Part shown: positions 1-6,581 of the stretch, piece by piece
Position numbering within the stretch: the first letter of the stretch is position 1
Layout of the letters: each line of letters begins with the position of its first letter
Source: Clostridiaceae bacterium
GTDB taxonomy: Bacteria; Bacillota; Clostridia; Saccharofermentanales; UBA5734
Direction of reading: 5' to 3'
Length of the DNA: 7,341 bases
NCBI GenBank assembly: GCA_012511525.1
Contig: JAAZFW010000104.1
Location: forward strand, 1-7,341
Program-made: the position numbers and the translations under genes
Notes under the pieces: model-generated
Told to the model about the DNA's origin: nothing
Seen by the model: only the letters and a program-made list of their open reading frames with translations
Databases searched by the model: none

Positions 1-480
1 GCGGACTGGCTGGATATCCGCCTGGACGAAACGGCCGAAGCGAACGCCGCGCAAGCCGGGGTTTGGTGCGCCGCGCTGAATGACCACTTGCCGCCGGGCC
101 TTGCCGTCCACAGCGCTTCTCTGGCCGAAGATGACGGCCCCAGCCTGATGAGCCGGGTCCAAGCGGCGGCGTACCGCCTGCAGACGCCCGGCCTGGCCGA
201 AGCAGCCGACCGGTTGAACCAGACTGCCGCCGACCTGCCCTGGATCGCCGACAAGAACAGCAAGGGCCGGCAGGTAAAGATCGACATCCGGCCGCTGGTG
301 CTGCGCTGGCAATCGGAGGCGACGGACACACTGCTTGTAACCGCCCTGGCGGGCAGCCGCCGCAACCTGCGTCCCGACCTGCTGCTGCAGGTGCTGTGCG
401 CGCTGGGCGGCCTCGACGAGCTGGCCGCGGCCGACTGCCAGGTGACCCGAACCCGGCTCTGGCTGGACACCCTCCCGTGA
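1..480 (+). CDS. DUF2344 radical SAM-linked protein, C-terminal part (5' truncated)
   Basis: The reading frame is open from base 1 to the TGA at 478-480, so the N-terminus lies outside the window and about 159 residues are visible. The fragment opens with ADWLDIRLDE, followed by LNDHLPPGLAV, the central KIDIRPLVL block and the closing RRNLRPDLLL segment. I recognise this layout as the DUF2344 (TIGR03936) family. In Clostridia this domain is fused to, or encoded beside, a B12-binding radical SAM protein of the TIGR03960 type. Its biochemical role is unknown; the pairing with a ribonuclease of the E/G family suggests RNA or ribosome metabolism, which is inference from gene order. Its stop codon overlaps the GTG start of the next gene, so the two are probably translationally coupled. 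The first in-frame ATG, at 88, lies inside the conserved region and is unlikely to be the true start. Whether the missing part carries a fused radical SAM domain cannot be seen. Confidence 0.85.
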   Translation, partial: ADWLDIRLDETAEANAAQAGVWCAALNDHLPPGLAVHSASLAEDDGPSLMSRVQAAAYRLQTPGLAEAADRLNQTAADLPWIADKNSKGRQVKIDIRPLVLRWQSEATDTLLVTALAGSRRNLRPDLLLQVLCALGGLDELAAADCQVTRTRLWLDTLP

Positions 481-1544
481 AGACGGCGGACAAACCGGCG
501 CAGGAGCTGGCGGTCTACCGCCGCCGCGACATGCTGTTCTGCGTTCTGCTCGAGGACGGTCAGCCAGCTGAAGTCGTTTTGGCAGCGCCGGGCCAGACCT
601 TTTTCCGTCAGAACCTCTATCTGGGCAAAGTGCGTCAGGTCACACCGGCCCTGAACGGGGCATTCATCGATATCGGCGACAGCCACGACGCCCTGCTGCC
701 CCTGAACGAGGCGCCGCCCGGGATCAAGGCCGGCCAGACGCTGTGCGTGCAGCTCAGGAAGCTGACCGCACCGGGCAAGGGGCACCGCGTCAGCACGCGC
801 TTCGAATTGCCCGGGCTTTACGCCGTTTGGCTGTTGGATGGCCATCACCGGCGGCGCAGCAAGTTGCGCGAATTCGAGCCCGATGAACGGGAGCGGCTCT
901 ACCGCCAGGACCTGGAGCGGCTGGAGCGGTTCTGGCAGACCCTGGAGCAGGACATGGCCGGCGGACCGGTGCCGCGGCTGCTCTATCCGCTGGGTGAACC
1001 GTGCTATATCGCCCTGACCAGCTGGGTCGGGCCGAACCTGGCACGCATCCGCGTCGCGGAACCGGACTTGTACGAGCAGGTCCGCGCGCTGCTGGCAGCT
1101 CAGCTGCCGGCCGCTTTGCCGCTGCTTCATTTCCAGCCGGAAAGCGGCGGTTACGGTCTGGCGGATATCCTGGGGCTGGCCGACCTCGAGGAGCATCTGA
1201 CCCGGCGCAAGGTATGGCTGGACAAGGGCGGTTTCATCGTGATCGACACGACCGAAGCCCTGACAGTCATCGACGTCAACAGCGGCAAGGACACGGGGGG
1301 CCGTTCCGGGCAGGACCTGCGCTTGCGCACCAATTTGCAGGCGGCCGCCGCCGTGGCGGCGGAACTGCGCTTGCGCAACACGGCCGGCATGATCGTGATC
1401 GATTTCCTGCGCCTGGCCAGCGACGATGACAACAACCAGGTCGACGCGGCACTGCGCCGCCACCTGGGCCGCGACCGGGCCCGGTGCAAGTGCCTGGGCT
1501 TTACGGCGATGGGCCTCTACGAACTGGTGCGCACCGCTCGCTAA
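477..1544 (+). CDS. Short RNase E/G-family endoribonuclease
   Basis: A probable single-strand-specific, Mg-dependent endoribonuclease of 355 residues. GTG at 477 is chosen because it overlaps the upstream TGA and precedes the conserved N-terminus (RRDMLFCVLLEDG). An ATG at 396 would run into the upstream gene. ATG at 531 is possible but would drop the Arg that normally precedes this strand. The S1 domain begins near residue 44 (NLYLGKV, then ALNGAFIDIGD). The catalytic core follows: RRKVWLDKGGFIVID, IDVNSG with Asp266, and IVIDFL with Asp309. The two metal-binding aspartates are 43 residues apart, the same spacing as D303 and D346 of E. coli RNase E. Two family elements appear missing. The IxRTA 5'-monophosphate-sensing segment should lie between the SKLREFEPDERERL block (128-141) and the DLERLERFW block (145-153). 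The protein also ends at LYELVRTAR, before the CPxC zinc-link and small domain. RNase G of E. coli is 489 residues. The family call is secure; activity and regulation are not. Confidence 0.88.
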   Translation: MKTADKPAQELAVYRRRDMLFCVLLEDGQPAEVVLAAPGQTFFRQNLYLGKVRQVTPALNGAFIDIGDSHDALLPLNEAPPGIKAGQTLCVQLRKLTAPGKGHRVSTRFELPGLYAVWLLDGHHRRRSKLREFEPDERERLYRQDLERLERFWQTLEQDMAGGPVPRLLYPLGEPCYIALTSWVGPNLARIRVAEPDLYEQVRALLAAQLPAALPLLHFQPESGGYGLADILGLADLEEHLTRRKVWLDKGGFIVIDTTEALTVIDVNSGKDTGGRSGQDLRLRTNLQAAAAVAAELRLRNTAGMIVIDFLRLASDDDNNQVDAALRRHLGRDRARCKCLGFTAMGLYELVRTAR

Positions 1545-1645
1545 GGGACGGGTAAGAAATGAGTGGCTCTTTTCTTCGAGAGCTTGACGAGTCTGGTCAA
1601 TCTCTCGGAGAACCTATAGAGCTGCTTATTGATGAACGTCCCTAA
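1542..1645 (+). repeat. Long interrupted palindrome / potential structured RNA (REP- or MITE-like)
   Basis: Three nested inverted repeats share one centre. The outer arms are 1544-1550 (AGGGACG) with 1637-1643 (CGTCCCT), 7 Watson-Crick pairs. The middle arms are 1558-1570 with 1618-1630, 10 Watson-Crick and 3 wobble pairs. The inner arms are 1572-1588 with 1596-1612, 15 Watson-Crick pairs, one wobble and one C/T mismatch, closing on a 7-base loop (1589-1595). All four wobbles read G-U on the + strand; on the other strand they would be C-A mismatches. The left end coincides with the stop codon of the ribonuclease gene, and the stretch is visibly less GC-rich than its surroundings. No T-run follows, so it is not a standard intrinsic terminator. 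GGGAC...GTCCC ends recall palindromic REP-like elements of Firmicutes, an analogy from memory. A 3'-UTR RNA structure is the main alternative. Confidence 0.75.
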
Positions 1646-1648
1646 ACA

Positions 1649-1676
1649 TTGCAAATCGGACCAGACCTGTTACCAT
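1649..1676 (+). promoter_or_regulatory. Weak candidate SigA promoter for the MgtC-family gene
   Basis: TTGCAA at 1649-1654 and TACCAT at 1671-1676 are separated by 16 bases and each matches the consensus hexamers at four of six positions. The pair lies in the AT-richer gap downstream of the palindrome and about 30 bases before the MgtC-family start. If real, the palindrome would belong to the ribonuclease transcript and not to the MgtC-family leader. The match is modest and read-through from the ribonuclease gene is equally possible. Confidence 0.3.
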
Positions 1677-1707
1677 AAGGTTATTTCACGGGAAAGGGCG
1701 TGATGGC

Positions 1708-2370
1708 ATGACGGATATCCTGATCATGGCGGGGCGGTTGCTGCTCGCGGCACTTTTGGGCCGCGTCGTCGGCCTGGAGCGTGAGAGCAAGAAGCGCGCG
1801 GCCGGATTGCGCACGCATCTTCTGGTTTCGCTGGGCTCGGCGCTGGTCATGGTTACCTCTGAGTACATGGTCACGGTCTACCAGGGGAGCGGGGTCGACA
1901 TCGACCCGACGCGGCTCGGCGCCCAGGTGATCAGCGGGATCGGCTTTCTGGGTGCCGGCACGATCATCAAGCAGGGCGTCAACGTGCGCGGCTTGACCAC
2001 CGCGGCCAGCCTGTGGGCCGTCGCCTGCATCGGCCTTGCCGTCGGCGCCGGTTACTATGCCGCGGCCGCCATTGCCGTGGCCATCGTGTTCGGGGCGCTG
2101 GTCCTGCTGGAGAAATTTGAAAAAAGCCGGATCAGCCAGGCCAAGACCAATCCTGAGATCATCATCCGGGTGGAGAACACCCCGGGCAAGCTGGGCGAAG
2201 TCGCTTCGGCGATTGGCAAAGCCGGCGCCAACATCACCAACATTGAAATCGAGGGCGACGATGCCGAGTATACGCTGGTGCGCTTGTCGCTGCACCTGCC
2301 GAAAACCGTCAGCAAGGACCAGATCCTGGTGGTGCTCAAGACGATCGGGGGGCTTCTTCTGATCGAATAG
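1708..2370 (+). CDS. MgtC/SapB-family inner-membrane protein with C-terminal ACT-like domain
   Basis: A 220-residue integral membrane protein. ATG 1708 is supported by a GGAAAGGG Shine-Dalgarno site at 1691-1698, nine bases upstream. Family hallmarks in order are GRVVGLERE (residues 18-26), RAAGLRTHLLVSLGSAL, GIGFLGAGTIIKQGVNVRG and LTTAASLWAVACIGLAVG. These are followed by another hydrophobic stretch (YYAAAAIAVAIVFGALVLL) and a short charged linker. The remaining soluble part contains ENTPGKLGEVASAIGKAGA followed by NITNIEIE, typical of an ACT-like ligand-binding fold. MgtC proteins of Salmonella and Mycobacterium help survival under low magnesium and modulate the F-type ATPase; many homologues in free-living or commensal bacteria have no defined role. 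The ACT-like tail suggests control by a small ligand, which is inference. The gene stands between the ribonuclease and the glycan operon with its own leader on each side, so no functional link to either is evident. Confidence 0.92.
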   Translation: MTDILIMAGRLLLAALLGRVVGLERESKKRAAGLRTHLLVSLGSALVMVTSEYMVTVYQGSGVDIDPTRLGAQVISGIGFLGAGTIIKQGVNVRGLTTAASLWAVACIGLAVGAGYYAAAAIAVAIVFGALVLLEKFEKSRISQAKTNPEIIIRVENTPGKLGEVASAIGKAGANITNIEIEGDDAEYTLVRLSLHLPKTVSKDQILVVLKTIGGLLLIE

Positions 2371-2393
2371 CGGCCGGCGCCGGGACACTTGCC

Positions 2394-2419
2394 GCAGCGT
2401 GCCTGGTTTGCCAGACTGC
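2394..2419 (+). promoter_or_regulatory. Possible operator-like inverted repeat overlapping the -35 box
   Basis: GCAG (2394-2397) pairs with CTGC (2416-2419), and inside it CTGG (2403-2406) pairs with CCAG (2411-2414) around the four bases TTTG. The repeat covers the -35 hexamer TTGCCA at 2408-2413, a place where a repressor would block transcription of the glycan operon. The arms are short and the site matches no regulator consensus I know. Chance is a real possibility in GC-rich sequence. Confidence 0.22.
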
Positions 2420-2437
2420 CGGGTCTAAAGGTATAAT
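2408..2437 (+). promoter_or_regulatory. Strong SigA-type promoter of the esterase-lipoprotein-sulfatase operon
   Basis: TTGCCA at 2408-2413 matches five of six bases of the -35 consensus, and TATAAT at 2432-2437 is a perfect -10 box, with an 18-base spacer. Transcription would start near 2443-2445 and leave a leader of only about 20 bases. That leader carries an AGGAG Shine-Dalgarno site (2455-2459) six bases before ATG 2466. The leader is too short for a riboswitch, so control is more likely by a DNA-binding protein. Confidence 0.8.
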
Positions 2438-2465
2438 ATCCTTACGATGCGATCAGGAGTGCATA

Positions 2466-4514
2466 ATGGCCGCTAATTTCTGCCTTCCATCTTATTTCCA
2501 GTCCGGCATGGTCCTGCAGCAGCAGGTGCCGATGATGCTGCGCGGCCGCGCCCTGTCCGGAGCCCAGGTCCGCTTCAGTTTGGAGCGGCGCCCGTTTGAC
2601 GGCCGGGCCGTATCGCCGCTGGACAGCCAGTACGGCACGATCTTCCGCCAGCAGGTCCTGGCAGATAAGGCGGGCCGGTTTCAGATCGAAGGCCCGGCCT
2701 GCGAGGCATCGTTCGACCCGTACTGCCTGACACTCGAATCGGAAGGCGAGCGGATCGTGCTCGATGACGTGCGCTTCGGCGAGGTTTGGATCGCCGGCGG
2801 CCAGTCGAACATGCACATGCCGCTTTCGGCCGTGCTGGGCCACCAGGAAATCGAAGACATCGCGAACGTCCATTATGTGCGTATTCTCAGCCAGTCCGCG
2901 ACCGGACTGGGGCGCGATCACCCCCATTACAGCTTCGGCCCGGCTGAGGATCTTTGCGAAGCCGTCTGGCTGCGCGGCGACCAGCCCCGCGATATGGCCG
3001 GCGTCTCGGCGATCGGGTTTGCCTGTGTCCGCCAACTGCATCTTGATCTTAAAATTCCGGTCGCCCTGATCGAGACCGCTCTGGGCGGCAGCTGCATCCA
3101 TGCCTGGATCAGCCGTCCGTCGCTGGAGGCGGAAGATGCGATCCGGCAGCACGTCGTCGAGATGGGCTTTTACCGTGACGAACAGAACTGGGACACGAGC
3201 CGCAACTGGGAATCGGCCCAGTACCAGCCCGCCGCCCTGTTCAACAGCAAAATCGCGCCGCTCAAAGCATTTGGCGCCCGCGGGGTGCTCTGGTACCAGG
3301 GCGAGAGCGACGTCCATTCGCCGCAGGTCTACCGGATCGCGTTCCGCCAGCTGGCCACCGACTGGGGCGCTGTATTCACCCCGGCCCAGCCTCAGGGGCT
3401 GGCTTTCCTGATCGTGCAGCTGGCGCCCTACTGGTATGGCGATCCGGACGGTCAGCGCCTGAGCGTCTTCAACGAAATGCTGTCTGCCGTCCGGCACAGC
3501 CTCGCCAACCCGACGGCTGTCCTGCCAGTCTACGATCTGCCGCCGGATTACGAAGCGGCGCCGCTCGAGTGGCGTCATCCGCTCCATCCGCTGGCCAAGC
3601 TGCCGATCGGGCAGCGCCTGGCGAGGATCGCCCAGGGCCTGCTCTACAAGCGCAAGGCTCCCGCCTCGGCGCCTGAATGCGTGGACATCGAGGTCGTCGG
3701 CAACAAGATGCTGCTCTCGTTCAGCCAGATCGGGGAGGGGCTGCGCGTGACCGGCGGGGGCGAACGGCTGTGCGGCTTTACCATCTGCGGACCGGACCGA
3801 TTGTTCCGGGAGGCCCAGGCGCGCATCCTGTACGGGGTGCGGGTGATGGTCTGGCACGACCAGATCCGGGAGCCGCAGGCGGTCACGTACGCGTTTCGGG
3901 ACATGAACCAGGACGCCAACCTGATCAGCCGCGACCAGCTTCCGGTGGTGCCGTTCCGCTCGGACCGGTTCCAGTCCGTGTACAGCCCGTCGCTGGAATG
4001 GACGCACTGCGAATCGCTCCAGCTCTGGTGCACGCCGGACGCGTCCGACGCCATGACGACCGGCTATCACCCGCGCTGGCGCGTCGTTCGCGGCCAGTGC
4101 GACATCGATATCGAGCCGGTCAACAAGACGGAGGGGGACGGGGCTTTTCTGCTCCACTACCAGACAGACGAACAAAACGAGGTGGCGCTCGAACCGCTGC
4201 TGCACTATGCGTCGCTCAACCCGCCCCTGGATTTGAGCGCCTTTGACAAGATTACCCTGCAAGTCTTTAACGCCGCCCAGCATATGAAGCATGCCCGGCT
4301 GGCGCTCGCAACCGGCGAACCTGACGCGCCGCTGCACCTTTTGCCGGAGCGACAGGTGATCTTGTCTGCGCTGCGCTGGCAGACGGTTGGCTTCAAGCTT
4401 GGCGGGCTTGACCTGCCGCTGGACAAGGTGCGCCGGCTGGTCCTGATTTTTGAAGACAGGAAGAAACGCGGCGAGCTTTACGTCGACCAGATCAGCCTGA
4501 TGCGGAAAGACTGA
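2466..4514 (+). CDS. Sialate O-acetylesterase-like SGNH hydrolase with C-terminal beta-sandwich domain
   Basis: A 682-residue carbohydrate esterase expected to remove O-acetyl groups from sialic acids or other acetylated sugars. The start has AGGAG six bases upstream. Family blocks visible in order: GMVLQQQVP near residues 14-22; VWIAGGQSNMHMP with nucleophile candidate Ser114; ETALGGSCIHAW (207-214 core); FNSKIAPL (259-266) then GVLWYQGESD (Trp276 to Asp282); and PLHPLAKLPIGQRLA with the candidate catalytic His374. Family members usually read D-I-H-P here; the Asp two residues before the His is Pro in this protein, so the acidic partner is uncertain. From about residue 538 an extra domain runs to the end. 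LDLSAFDKITLQVFNAA and LYVDQISL resemble jelly-roll carbohydrate-binding modules. No signal peptide or lipobox is visible, which suggests a cytoplasmic enzyme acting on imported saccharides. It is first in an operon, 38 bases before the lipoprotein gene. The natural substrate could differ from sialic acid. Confidence 0.87.
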   Translation: MAANFCLPSYFQSGMVLQQQVPMMLRGRALSGAQVRFSLERRPFDGRAVSPLDSQYGTIFRQQVLADKAGRFQIEGPACEASFDPYCLTLESEGERIVLDDVRFGEVWIAGGQSNMHMPLSAVLGHQEIEDIANVHYVRILSQSATGLGRDHPHYSFGPAEDLCEAVWLRGDQPRDMAGVSAIGFACVRQLHLDLKIPVALIETALGGSCIHAWISRPSLEAEDAIRQHVVEMGFYRDEQNWDTSRNWESAQYQPAALFNSKIAPLKAFGARGVLWYQGESDVHSPQVYRIAFRQLATDWGAVFTPAQPQGLAFLIVQLAPYWYGDPDGQRLSVFNEMLSAVRHSLANPTAVLPVYDLPPDYEAAPLEWRHPLHPLAKLPIGQRLARIAQGLLYKRKAPASAPECVDIEVVGNKMLLSFSQIGEGLRVTGGGERLCGFTICGPDRLFREAQARILYGVRVMVWHDQIREPQAVTYAFRDMNQDANLISRDQLPVVPFRSDRFQSVYSPSLEWTHCESLQLWCTPDASDAMTTGYHPRWRVVRGQCDIDIEPVNKTEGDGAFLLHYQTDEQNEVALEPLLHYASLNPPLDLSAFDKITLQVFNAAQHMKHARLALATGEPDAPLHLLPERQVILSALRWQTVGFKLGGLDLPLDKVRRLVLIFEDRKKRGELYVDQISLMRKD

Positions 4515-4552
4515 TTTAGCATGACGACAAGACATCCTGATGGGAGTATGAC

Positions 4553-6577
4553 ATGCACGATTTGACCTACACGCTGCAGGATCTGCCTCGAAAGCTGCTC
4601 GCTGCCGTCCTGACGGTCAGTCTGGGCTGGGCTTTGTCAGGCTGTCTGCCGACACCGACCTCGGATGGCACCTTGCAGCCGACGGTGATCTCGGTGACCC
4701 CGACGCCCGGACCGCAACCGTCCGGTTCGACGGTCACGCCGAAGCCGACGCTGCCGGCCCACCAGGAACTTATACCGGTGGAAACATATGGCGCGTTCGC
4801 GACGGGGCACACGCTGGAATTGCCGGACGGGATCTGGCTGGACGCGGAACAAGCCGGCCGGATCAGCGGCGTGAGCGCCCTGACCGTGCGCGCGTCCGGG
4901 GACGGTCGGGCGATCCTGACCCGGAATGGCGCCGACCGTGCGATCTTGACGCTGAAGGCGTGTGACACTGTCGTGTTCCAACAGGTGAGGTTCGGCTACG
5001 ACCAGCCGGACTGGCCGGATCAGACCGAACCGGGTTCTGTGCCGCTGATCGAGCTCGTCGATTGCGTCAACGTGCGCTTCGAGGACTGCGCATTCTTCGG
5101 CAGTGCCGGCGATGCCCTGCGCCTAAACGGCTCGGAGGGCGTCGTGCTGGACAACTGCACCTTCTACAACAACGCCGGCGCGCCGCTGGCGACGGGCGAC
5201 AGCTGGCTGGCCAGCCAGGTCAGCGCCAGCGATTGCCTGTTCGAGAGCATCGGGAGCGGCATGCTGCCTTTGAATCTCACGGCTTCGACCTTCACGCGCT
5301 GCGAATGGGTCGGCCGCCAGGGCTACCTCGTACCGCTGGCTGCGGCCAATAGCCAGCAGGCTCAGGACCGCCTGCAGCGCGCGCTGCGTACGACGCTGGT
5401 GGGGCAGCTGGGGCATATCCTGGCCACGCGGGTCGCATCGTTTGCGGACAGCGACCAGGCGATCCGGATCCAGGACAACCTGTTTGCCAGCCAGGAGGTC
5501 TTTTCGCTGTTCGACGAGCTGGAGCAAAACCTGCCCGGCATCCTGCCGCCGTCGACCTTGTCCTGGTCGCTAAGCGGGGAGAAGGCCGAAGAGACCGAAC
5601 CGGGCGCATCGCTCGACCCGACCCTCGGACTGCGCGTGTCCCTGAAAGCCGAAATTGTACCTCCGCCGACGCCGGCCCCGACCGTGACCGGCGGCGTATC
5701 CCCGACGGTGTCGCCGACCGATGCGCCCGCGCCGGAGCGGCTGTACGACATCGGGCGGCTGCTGGACGCCCTCCAGCCCTTCAAGGAACTGGCCGGCCAG
5801 CTCGATCCCCTGATCACGGGCTCGGTCGATTTTGACCTGTTTGACCAGTTCGGCGCCGGTTTGCTGAGCCTTAGCATTCCGGTCGACCAGCTGGCATCGT
5901 GGATCGACCGCTCGCGGCCGGACACGATGCTGGTCGAAGGTCGTTTGCTGGTGCAAAACCCGGACCTGGTTCCGGCAGACTTTTGCCTGCGCGAGACCTG
6001 CGGCATCATCACCGCTCGTGGACAGCAGACGCTGCTGACGGCAGCGCTGGCCGGAGAACCGGCCCAGCAGATCGTCTATCCGGACGGCGAGGCCTGCCTG
6101 ATCGAGCACCAGCTTGGCTACGAAGGCACGACGCTGTCGGAAACATCGGCCTGGCATCGCTTCACGTTCGGCGTCGAGCGCAAAACCGCGGACGGCCTGC
6201 CCGAATGGACTCCGGTCGCAACACTGGAGAGCGAGTCGGTCGCAGGGGCAATCTGGCTGACGCTCGATGGCAAGGCGGACCGCCTGCCGTGCCAGGTGCC
6301 GGATGAAACACAGCGCGGCCGGGTGCTGAGCTTGCTCCAGGAGCCTCTCCTTGTCATGGAGGCCGGGCAGGAGCTGTCTCTTCAGATGCTCTCGGCCTGG
6401 CTGGAAGAACCCGCCCTGGCCCTGCCGCTGTTGGTGCTGTCTGACGACCAGACGCGGATGACCGTTCTAACGGTCCTTTATGACGACGCCTGCCGGCCCA
6501 GAGCCGTCACGCTCGAGCTGGTCCTGGCGGACGACACTTGGACGATCGGGGCCGCCGAACTGCAGAAGGGAAGTTGA
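4553..6577 (+). CDS. Large lipoprotein with predicted right-handed beta-helix and unrecognised C-terminal half
   Basis: A 674-residue exported lipoprotein I cannot assign to a named family. GGGAG at 4542-4546 lies six bases before ATG 4553. Residues 13-30 form a basic-plus-hydrophobic signal sequence ending in a lipobox (LSGC), with Cys31 as the predicted lipidated residue. Residues 33-68 are a Thr/Pro/Ser-rich spacer. Residues about 80-260 look like stacked beta-helix rungs: VDCVNVRFEDCAFFG, EGVVLDNCTFYNNAG, VSASDCLFESIG and STFTRCEWVG repeat a V-x-F/L-x-D/N-C-x-F pattern. Cys171, 179, 202, 228 and 250 recur at matching rung positions. A mostly helical stretch (268-330) follows, then a second Pro/Thr-rich linker (369-395). 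Residues 396-674 have mixed helix and strand with no motif I recognise. Beta-helix folds occur in polysaccharide lyases, epimerases and glycan-binding proteins; no catalytic motif can be named here. Position between an esterase and a sulfatase gene suggests surface binding or cleavage of a decorated glycan, which is inference. Confidence 0.8.
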   Translation: MHDLTYTLQDLPRKLLAAVLTVSLGWALSGCLPTPTSDGTLQPTVISVTPTPGPQPSGSTVTPKPTLPAHQELIPVETYGAFATGHTLELPDGIWLDAEQAGRISGVSALTVRASGDGRAILTRNGADRAILTLKACDTVVFQQVRFGYDQPDWPDQTEPGSVPLIELVDCVNVRFEDCAFFGSAGDALRLNGSEGVVLDNCTFYNNAGAPLATGDSWLASQVSASDCLFESIGSGMLPLNLTASTFTRCEWVGRQGYLVPLAAANSQQAQDRLQRALRTTLVGQLGHILATRVASFADSDQAIRIQDNLFASQEVFSLFDELEQNLPGILPPSTLSWSLSGEKAEETEPGASLDPTLGLRVSLKAEIVPPPTPAPTVTGGVSPTVSPTDAPAPERLYDIGRLLDALQPFKELAGQLDPLITGSVDFDLFDQFGAGLLSLSIPVDQLASWIDRSRPDTMLVEGRLLVQNPDLVPADFCLRETCGIITARGQQTLLTAALAGEPAQQIVYPDGEACLIEHQLGYEGTTLSETSAWHRFTFGVERKTADGLPEWTPVATLESESVAGAIWLTLDGKADRLPCQVPDETQRGRVLSLLQEPLLVMEAGQELSLQMLSAWLEEPALALPLLVLSDDQTRMTVLTVLYDDACRPRAVTLELVLADDTWTIGAAELQKGS

Positions 6578-6581
6578 TGAG

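Noticed and set aside
396..476. Upstream ATG extension of the ribonuclease
   Set aside because: It would add Arg/Gly-rich residues that are the out-of-frame reading of the conserved DUF2344 C-terminus. The GTG overlapping the upstream stop fits coupled translation better.
1545..1645. The palindrome as an intrinsic terminator
   Set aside because: No run of T follows either the inner stem or the outer arm on the + strand, and none suits the minus strand, so it does not fit the standard terminator model.
2374..2383. CCGGCGCCGG palindrome just after the MgtC-family gene, as a terminator
   Set aside because: A perfect 10-base palindrome has no loop and no T-run follows. It is likely chance in GC-rich DNA.
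1681..2388. A 235-codon minus-strand frame opposite the MgtC-family gene
   Set aside because: The + strand product is an unmistakable MgtC/SapB protein, and the antisense product is Asp/Arg/Gln-rich with no motif.
3677..4246. A 189-codon + strand frame inside the esterase gene
   Set aside because: It is an out-of-frame, Arg/Gly-rich translation with no Shine-Dalgarno site, nested in a well-supported gene.
2442..4535. A 697-codon open frame on the minus strand opposite the esterase gene
   Set aside because: It is a shadow of the high-GC codon pattern. The + strand frame has clear esterase motifs, a promoter and a Shine-Dalgarno site, while the antisense translation is Arg/Gln/Asp-rich and low in recognisable structure.
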